A stretch of DNA of 10,570 nt from contig JAITOQ010000106.1 of the NCBI GenBank assembly GCA_031289865.1, forward strand, positions 1-10,570. The letters run 5' to 3'. Shown here piece after piece: positions 7,045 through 10,570 of the stretch. The position numbers and the translations under genes are program-made. A model generated the notes under the pieces. That model was given only the letters and a program-made list of their open reading frames with translations, was not told the DNA's origin and did no database searches. The stretch is from Clostridiales bacterium (GTDB lineage Bacteria > Bacillota > Clostridia > Christensenellales > JAISNN01). Positions within the stretch are counted from its first letter, which is position 1; the number at the start of each line of letters is the position of its first letter.

Positions 7045-7335
7045 ATGGATTACAGCGATATCAAGAGATTGGACACGGTCTTGACGGAAAACAATTATTT
7101 TGAAAATAGAATCGGCAAAAAAACGGAAGCCGAAACTACGGAAGGTTTGTCCGCGCCCGCGGCGGTTAAAAAGCCGTGGGATTTTAAGCTCCCGCACCTC
7201 AATTTTCGCATGAGCTTTGCGAAGGGTTTTATGAAGAGCTTGAAAGGGAAGTTTGATATCTACGACGCGATTATGATACCCGTCGGTATCGGAATACTTG
7301 CGGCGTTTGTCATGCTCATCTTAAAAGTTATATAA
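7045..7335 (+). CDS. Small protein with one C-terminal membrane helix, next to an M50 protease; possible reduced SpoIVFA
   Basis: 96 aa with a polar, charged N-terminal region (1-70, rich in Lys and Glu, with PWDFKLPHLNF at about 44-54) and a single hydrophobic helix at about 74-96 ending at the C-terminus (IPVGIGILAAFVMLILKVI). Strong ribosome binding site GGAGG (7033-7037), 7 nt before the ATG. It sits 15 bp upstream of the SpoIVFB-like gene, where SpoIVFA, the cytoplasmic-TM-LytM partner and inhibitor of SpoIVFB, is encoded in Bacillus. This protein has the same order, cytoplasmic tail then membrane helix, but no LytM domain follows and there is no room for one. I do not recognise the sequence itself; the SpoIVFA relation rests on position and topology. 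It is a real gene by ribosome binding site, codon use and close coupling. Confidence 0.8.
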   Translation: MDYSDIKRLDTVLTENNYFENRIGKKTEAETTEGLSAPAAVKKPWDFKLPHLNFRMSFAKGFMKSLKGKFDIYDAIMIPVGIGILAAFVMLILKVI

Positions 7336-7350
7336 TTTTCGCTTTTCGCC

Positions 7351-8199
7351 GTGTATCGATTTAAAATTCACCCGCTTTTTATATTGCTTGCCGTATTTAT
7401 GTGCATAAACGGGCAGGCAATATTTTTCGTGAATTCGACGCTTGTCGTATTGCTCCATGAAATGGCGCACGCAAAAATTGCCTACGGACGCGGCTATATC
7501 ATGAATCAAATCGTTTTGATGCCGTACGGCGCGGTGCTTTACGGCGAAGAAAAGATGAGGAAAAACGACGCGGTCGCGATTGCGCTTGCGGGTCCTCTCT
7601 TTAATCTGTTTATTGCGACGGCATTTTTTGCTCTTTGGTGGCTCGTACCGCCGCTTTACGCGTTTACCGACAGCTTTGTCTACTCAAATATTTCGGTCGC
7701 GCTTTTCAATCTTTTGCCGATTTTTCCGCTCGACGGAAGCCGTGCCGTGATTGCGCTCTCCAAAAACAAAAAGAAGACGCTTAGACTTTTGCGCGCACTC
7801 GGTATCGCCGTGTCGCTCTCTATGTTCGGACTTTTTATCCTTTCAGTCTTTTTTGAAATCAATTTTACCTTAGGGGTGATGGCGGTGTTTTTGTTTTACG
7901 GCGCGGTTTCGGGGACTACAAAGGAACGCTACGCACATATCGCCGAAGCCGCTTCGGGCAAAAAAGACCTTTTAAACGGAGTAGAAAAAAAGACGGTATT
8001 CGTCTCGCAAAAAGTGAAACTCGTCCGTCTTTTGAGAATGCTGTCGCCGAACAGCTTGACGACATTTGTCGTCACCGACGAAGCGATGAAGCCTATCCGA
8101 ACTTTAGAAGAACAAGAGTTCGGAGAATTGCTGCTGACCGCCGACGGTGACAAAACCGTTGGGGAAGTTGAAAGTGGAAAGTTGAAAGTTGAAAAGTAA
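7351..8199 (+). CDS. SpoIVFB-like site-2 (M50) intramembrane metalloprotease
   Basis: Polytopic zinc protease predicted to cleave a membrane-associated substrate; SpoIVFB in Bacillus cuts pro-sigma-K in the mother cell. HEMAH at 36-40 (H36, E37, H40) supplies zinc ligands and catalytic Glu, and FNLLPIFPLDGS places the third ligand D128 in a later helix. About six hydrophobic segments lie within 5-190, including AGPLFNLFIATAFFALWW at 80-97. A soluble tail (about 195-265, VFVSQKVKLVRLLRMLSPNSLTTFVVTDE) resembles the CBS-like C-terminal domain of SpoIVFB, and 282 aa is close to its 288. The start is GTG with no clear Shine-Dalgarno, in frame with and 15 bp after the upstream stop, so translational coupling is likely. 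A later ATG (7399) would remove half of TM1. The last ~11 residues (EVESGKLKVEK) are encoded by a heptamer repeat tract and are probably not native. Confidence 0.88.
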   Translation: MYRFKIHPLFILLAVFMCINGQAIFFVNSTLVVLLHEMAHAKIAYGRGYIMNQIVLMPYGAVLYGEEKMRKNDAVAIALAGPLFNLFIATAFFALWWLVPPLYAFTDSFVYSNISVALFNLLPIFPLDGSRAVIALSKNKKKTLRLLRALGIAVSLSMFGLFILSVFFEINFTLGVMAVFLFYGAVSGTTKERYAHIAEAASGKKDLLNGVEKKTVFVSQKVKLVRLLRMLSPNSLTTFVVTDEAMKPIRTLEEQEFGELLLTADGDKTVGEVESGKLKVEK

Positions 8200-8201
8200 G
8201 G
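8167..8201 (+). repeat. Heptamer tract GTTGAAA running through the protease stop codon
   Basis: Four 7-bp units (GTTGAAA three times and one GTGGAAA) at 8167-8194 are followed by AGTAAGGATAAAAAG. The stop codon TAA (8197-8199) lies in the tail unit, so the tract supplies the protein's C-terminal codons. The same tract type begins at the stops of the genes ending at 8358 (-) and 10088 (+). Confidence 0.85.
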
Positions 8202-8234
8202 ATAAAAAGTAGGTGTCGTAAGAACCAAAAGCAA

Positions 8235-8270
8235 GTGTCATTCTGAGCGAATGCGAAGAATCTAAAACGA
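8235..8270 (+). repeat. TGTCATTCTGAGCGAATGCGAAGAATCT dispersed element
   Basis: Full-length copy preceded by AAAAGCAA, exactly as at 10172-10179. It lies between the convergent 3' ends at 8199 and 8358; the rest of that gap (8271-8323) shows no gene and no strong terminator. Confidence 0.85.
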
Positions 8271-8323
8271 TTTCTCCGAATCACGTTCTCTTTATATCGT
8301 CATTTATTACTTTATTTAAAAGT

Positions 8324-8358
8324 CCTTAACTTTCAACTCTCAACTCTCAACTTTCAAC
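8324..8358 (-). repeat. Heptamer tract GTTGARA immediately after the small-protein stop codon
   Basis: Read on the minus strand, the G of the TAG stop starts GTTGAAA, followed by GTTGAGA twice, GTTGAAA and GTTAAGG. It is inverted relative to the tract at 8167-8201, so the two convergent genes each carry the tract in sense orientation at their own 3' ends; transcripts running through both could pair. Confidence 0.85.
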
Positions 8359-8504
8359 TAATCCAGCATATCCTCAACTTTGTCCTTTAGTTTTTTTTTA
8401 CCCTTTTGAATCAGGCTATCAGCCGCTTTTTTAGAATTTGCAACCGCCGCAACGGCAGCCGCGCCGATAATTACACCCGTAATCAATCCGATTTTGTTTG
8501 CCAT
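8358..8504 (-). CDS. 48-aa YtxH-like small protein
   Basis: Starts MANKIGLITGVIIGAAAVAAVANS, a Gly/Ala-rich hydrophobic segment (about 5-23), and continues with a Lys-rich amphipathic tail (KKAADSLIQKGKKKLKDKVEDML) ending at TAG. This hydrophobic-then-KK...K(L/V)KDK(V/A) layout is that of the short YtxH-like envelope proteins of Firmicutes, whose function is not settled. Support for a real gene: a canonical GGAGG (minus strand, 8517-8513) 8 nt before the ATG, a consensus promoter on the same strand, a leader hairpin, and a clean stop. It probably sits in or at the membrane. It is divergent from the acyltransferase gene and convergent with the protease gene. The family name is a resemblance call. 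Confidence 0.8.
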   Translation of the reverse strand: MANKIGLITGVIIGAAAVAAVANSKKAADSLIQKGKKKLKDKVEDMLD

Positions 8505-8548
8505 AAAAATTACCTCCGTTATTATGTAGTCTTTGTAAGGACAGCTAT

Positions 8549-8579
8549 CTTATGCAAATTGCCATTTGCAGAGCATAAG
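8549..8579 (-). promoter_or_regulatory. Leader hairpin of the small-protein gene
   Basis: CTTATGC (8549-8555) pairs with GCATAAG (8573-8579), and inside it GCAAAT (8554-8559) TGCC ATTTGC (8564-8569) forms a competing perfect hairpin sharing two bases. Together they can make an 11-bp bulged stem in the roughly 85-nt leader, 32 nt ahead of the GGAGG. No U-tract follows on the minus strand, so a terminator or attenuator is unlikely; RNA stability or translational control is possible. Confidence 0.5.
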
Positions 8580-8597
8580 AAATAGTTCCTCGCTAAT

Positions 8598-8627
8598 ATT
8601 ATAAATAGAAATCGAAAAAAAATTCAA
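8598..8627 (-). promoter_or_regulatory. Promoter of the 48-aa protein gene
   Basis: On the minus strand TTGAAT (8627-8622), an 18-bp A/T-rich spacer, then TATAAT (8603-8598). The start would be near 8591, giving a leader of about 87 nt containing the hairpin at 8549-8579. Confidence 0.65.
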
Positions 8628-8655
8628 GATTTTTTTAAAAATACACCAAAAACAG

Positions 8656-8684
8656 TTGACAATAAAGGTATTAAATAATATTAT
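8656..8684 (+). promoter_or_regulatory. Promoter of the acyltransferase gene
   Basis: TTGACA (8656-8661), a 17-bp spacer, TATTAT (8679-8684); a TATATA lies just downstream. The leader to the ATG at 8793 is about 100 nt and shows no recognised riboswitch. It is back to back with the minus-strand promoter, the two -35 boxes only 28 bp apart. Confidence 0.7.
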
Positions 8685-8792
8685 ATATGTAAGCAGATTA
8701 GATACCTTGTGAATTTAGTTATATAAACAGAAATATGTGGCTGTTCTCATAAAGGTTCTGCAAAATTTATCTTGCAAAGGGGTTATCACACA

Positions 8793-10088
8793 ATGGAATC
8801 AAAAAGAATAAAAGCCCAACTTTGGGACAATATGCAATATTATTTTCACGAATACAACGACGCGACTATGCGTTGGGCGACCTTTTATAACGGGACGTTT
8901 GATATAGAGCTTCTCAAAAAGGCGGCGGTTTCGGTCATCGAAAAATTTCCGATAGTAAATTCAAAATTTATTCCCGCGCCGATCAAAGCTTATTGGAAAC
9001 GCTATCCGACGATCGACATCGAGCAATTTTTTGAATTTTTTACTACGACTGAGGCGACCCACCGCGCCGCCGTTTTGGAATATATTTCAAAGGGGAGAGA
9101 CCCGCGCAAAGGGCGTCCTATCCGTATCGCGGTATTCCGCAAGGACGAAAACGGTGTGCAAAACGATTGTTTGGTGCTGCATTTTTCGCATCTCGTGGCT
9201 GACGGGAGCGGTTTTACGCTCTTTATGCGCGCACTGTCCGACACCTACAATCACATGGCGGTCAATCCGAACTACACTTGCAAATACGAGATGGGGAATA
9301 GGGATTACAAGCAATTTTATAAGTATTTGAGCAAAGAGGAGTGCGTACGCGCAAAACAAATGACGAATTACCGTCATGAAAAGAATGAAAGACTGAAGCT
9401 CCCTATCGAGAGCTACCGTCCCGAATTTCAAAAGCGGATACTCACGCATACGGTAGAGGGATTCGGCGCGATTCGCAAGTATTGCAAGGCGCACGGGTTC
9501 ACCTTTAACGACGTGATTTTGGCGGCTTATCTCATCGCACTCATGAAACACGTCCGGTTTGAGGAGGGGCAAAGCCTTGCTATAGACTGCGTTTTAAACC
9601 TTAGGCGGTATATGCCTCAAGATATGGAGATAAATTTTTGTAATTTGGTTTCAAAAATCAAGGTCAGCCTCGGAAACGACCTCGGCGCGACCTTTCACGA
9701 CACGTGCAAGTTGGTTCACGAATTTATGGATCGGACAAAAAACGACCTCGGCGGCTTAGGCGGCTTGACCCTCCTCAACCTCATGGACAGAATTTTTCCG
9801 TTTGCTATCGGAAAAATCCTCATCAAGATTTTCTATCAAAATCCGTATATCGGGGTCTCTAATATCGGCAAGGTGGAGTACAAGACTGTGACGTTTAACG
9901 GATTAAACCCCGTGGATCTCATCGTGACGGGGGCAATGAAGTATGCGCCGTATATGATGCTCTCGTTGGTCACATTCGGCGACTCGATCTATTTTACGCT
10001 TCCGATCGCTTGCTCCGACAATGATCTAAAAATCTTTCAAGACATTTTAGACGACGTAAGCTCGCATCTTGAAGAATTTGCGAAGTGA
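8793..10088 (+). CDS. Stand-alone condensation-domain / HxxxD-type acyltransferase
   Basis: 431-aa protein of the chloramphenicol-acetyltransferase-like superfamily that includes NRPS condensation domains, PapA-type and alcohol acetyltransferases; predicted to move an acyl group from a thioester to a hydroxyl or amine. The signature is H133-LVA-D137-G138 within LHFSHLVADGSGF, where the first His of the HHxxxDG motif is Ser. A second half with NDVILAAYLIALMKH (about 235-250), FCNLVSKIKVSL and VSNIGKVEYKTV (about 345) matches the bilobal fold and the SNxG element seen in alcohol acetyltransferase-like members. No carrier-protein domain, signal peptide or clear membrane anchor. The ATG at 8793 is chosen because AAAGGGG (8776-8782) lies 10 nt before it; an upstream TTG at 8772 would put that site inside the gene. 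No biosynthetic neighbours, so substrate is unknown. Confidence 0.85.
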   Translation: MESKRIKAQLWDNMQYYFHEYNDATMRWATFYNGTFDIELLKKAAVSVIEKFPIVNSKFIPAPIKAYWKRYPTIDIEQFFEFFTTTEATHRAAVLEYISKGRDPRKGRPIRIAVFRKDENGVQNDCLVLHFSHLVADGSGFTLFMRALSDTYNHMAVNPNYTCKYEMGNRDYKQFYKYLSKEECVRAKQMTNYRHEKNERLKLPIESYRPEFQKRILTHTVEGFGAIRKYCKAHGFTFNDVILAAYLIALMKHVRFEEGQSLAIDCVLNLRRYMPQDMEINFCNLVSKIKVSLGNDLGATFHDTCKLVHEFMDRTKNDLGGLGGLTLLNLMDRIFPFAIGKILIKIFYQNPYIGVSNIGKVEYKTVTFNGLNPVDLIVTGAMKYAPYMMLSLVTFGDSIYFTLPIACSDNDLKIFQDILDDVSSHLEEFAK

Positions 10089-10171
10089 GTTGAAAGTTGA
10101 AAATCGAAAGTCGAAAGTCGAAAATTGAAAGTCGAAAGTCGAAAATTGAAAATTGAAAATTGCGGATAAAA
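10089..10171 (+). repeat. Ten-unit heptamer tract RTYGAAA starting at the acyltransferase stop codon
   Basis: From the base after the TGA stop (10086-10088), ten consecutive 7-bp units at 10089-10158 all fit RTYGAAA (GTTGAAA, ATCGAAA, GTCGAAA and ATTGAAA variants) and end in ATTGCGGATAAAA. Adjacent variants repeat as blocks, suggesting growth by slippage or block duplication. The tail matches that at 3630-3640. Confidence 0.9.
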
Positions 10172-10178
10172 AAAGCAA

Positions 10179-10214
10179 GTGTCATTCCGAACGAATGCGA
10201 AGCATCTCAAACGT
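10179..10214 (+). repeat. TGTCATTCCGAACGAATGCGAAGCATCTCAAA dispersed element
   Basis: Variant of the element at 3704 and 8235 (TCTGAG to TCCGAA, AGAAT to AGCAT), immediately downstream of the heptamer tract with the same AAAAGCAA junction as at 8229-8234. Confidence 0.85.
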
Positions 10215-10215
10215 C

Positions 10216-10245
10216 TTGTAGGGGCGACCGCCTCGGTCGCCCGTA
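10216..10245 (+). repeat. GGGCGACCG hairpin element
   Basis: GGGCGACCG (10222-10230), loop CCT, CGGTCGCCC (10234-10242): a perfect 9-bp stem flanked by TTGTAG and GTA as in the GGGACGATG copies. The stem sequence differs on both arms in a compensated way. Confidence 0.85.
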
Positions 10246-10273
10246 ATCCGAATAATAAAAATCGGTAATTCTC

Positions 10274-10345
10274 TTGTAGGGGACGATGCCTTCATCGTCC
10301 CGTAAAAGCTAAGAACCTAAAACGTGTGCCGTATAAAAATAAAGG
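10274..10345 (+). repeat. GGGACGATG hairpin plus GAAGAATCTCAAACG-like tail
   Basis: GGGACGATG (10280-10288), CCTT, CATCGTCCC (10293-10301) is a perfect 9-bp stem. It continues GTAAAAGC, then AAGAACCTAAAACG and GCCGTATAAAA, a worn copy of the sequence that follows the hairpin at 10496-10532. The hairpin and tail therefore travelled as one composite unit. Confidence 0.75.
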
Positions 10346-10384
10346 CAAAAACGTAAAAAAATTTCAAAAACTTCAAAAAATGTA

Positions 10385-10413
10385 TTTACAAAATTTACAA
10401 ATTATGCTACAAT
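10385..10413 (+). promoter_or_regulatory. Outward-facing sigma-A promoter for a gene beyond the window
   Basis: TTTACA (10385-10390), 17-bp spacer, TACAAT (10408-10413). The transcript would start near 10420 and run through the repeat block at 10461-10535 before reaching the ACGGAG-like ribosome binding site at 10556-10561 at the edge, so the next start codon is probably just outside. Confidence 0.65.
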
Positions 10414-10460
10414 GGATTTGATTTAATAAACAACAAAACGGCGGCACAATAAAAACTCGC

Positions 10461-10535
10461 TGTCATTCCGTATGGGACGATGCCTTCATCGTCCCGTAAA
10501 AGCGAAGAATCTCAAACGACAAGCCGTACAAAAGC
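10461..10535 (+). repeat. Mosaic element: TGTCATTC repeat whose middle is replaced by the GGGACGATG hairpin
   Basis: TGTCATTCCG opens as in the TGTCATTC element, but its usual AGCGAATGC middle is replaced by TAT plus the hairpin GGGACGATG (10474-10482) CCTT CATCGTCCC (10487-10495) GTAAA, after which the element resumes as AGCGAAGAATCTCAAACG. The two repeat families are thus joined in one copy inside the leader of the next gene. Confidence 0.8.
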
Positions 10536-10570
10536 CACAAACAAAAACCAACAAAACGGAGAAACAGTAA

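Noticed and set aside
7045..8199. A single gene split by a nonsense codon at 7333
   Set aside because: The two frames are in phase, but the first ends naturally after a membrane helix and the second begins at the normal N-terminus of an M50 protein, so two genes are more likely than a broken fusion.
8093..8284. Minus-strand frame over the protease 3' end and repeats
   Set aside because: Its residues (FQLSTFHFQLPQRF and the like) are the complement of the heptamer repeat tract, with no start signal.
8772..8792. Upstream TTG start adding MQRGYHT to the acyltransferase
   Set aside because: The AAAGGGG ribosome binding site at 8776-8782 would lie inside the coding region; it is well placed for the ATG at 8793.
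9087..9572. Long minus-strand frame opposite the acyltransferase gene
   Set aside because: It lies wholly within a well-supported plus-strand gene, has no ribosome binding site and encodes no recognisable domain; it is a codon-bias shadow.
10179..10345. tRNA or structured ncRNA gene in the hairpin-rich spacer
   Set aside because: No cloverleaf, T-arm consensus or CCA end; the stems are copies of dispersed palindromic repeats found elsewhere in the window.
10474..10499. Rho-independent terminator
   Set aside because: The 9-bp stem is GC-rich enough but is followed by GTAAAAGC, not U-rich on either strand in the needed position.

Overview
The window reads as chromosomal DNA from an anaerobic, spore-forming-type Firmicute, most likely an uncultured gut clostridial lineage. 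The reasons are a Firmicutes-like bacterial ProS with CxxC pairs, a SpoIVFB-like intramembrane protease, strong GGAGG/AAAGGAG ribosome binding sites and consensus sigma-A promoters. Base composition is moderate in most genes and visibly more AT-rich in one (the 5713-6939 ATPase). The species assignment is inference. Nothing here is phage or plasmid machinery.

Layout. 3-1574 (+) is prolyl-tRNA synthetase, cut by the left edge and followed by a terminator-like hairpin. 1575-1806 is a leader with a nested palindrome. 1807-3606 (+) is lepA (EF4). 3607-3791 is a repeat-laden spacer. 3792-5486 (+) is a GH13 subfamily 31 alpha-glucosidase. 5487-5712 carries three palindromes with an exact 41-bp period, then a consensus promoter. 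5713-6939 (+) is an AAA_14/DUF4143 ATPase. 7045-7335 and 7351-8199 (+) form a two-gene unit: a short single-TM protein and a SpoIVFB-like M50 protease. 8358-8504 (-) is a 48-aa YtxH-like small protein. 8505-8792 holds divergent promoters and a leader hairpin. 8793-10088 (+) is a stand-alone condensation/acyltransferase-type enzyme. 10089-10570 is packed with dispersed repeats and a promoter that points out of the window.

The genes do not form one pathway. ProS and LepA serve translation, the glucosidase serves isomalto-oligosaccharide use, and the 7045-8199 pair is plausibly a mother-cell sporulation protease with a reduced partner. The acyltransferase is an orphan.

The two most interesting signals are non-coding. 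(1) A three-copy palindromic array (invariant core TCGGTTATAACCGA, exact 41-bp spacing) sits directly on the promoter of an apparently acquired ATPase that contains a winged-helix-like segment. (2) A modular repeat system recurs: heptamer tracts that begin at the stop codons of three genes in sense orientation, a shared tail, a TGTCATTC element and a perfect-stem GGGACGATG/CATCGTCCC hairpin. The modules are reshuffled between copies, and one copy has been absorbed into the C-terminus of the protease gene.
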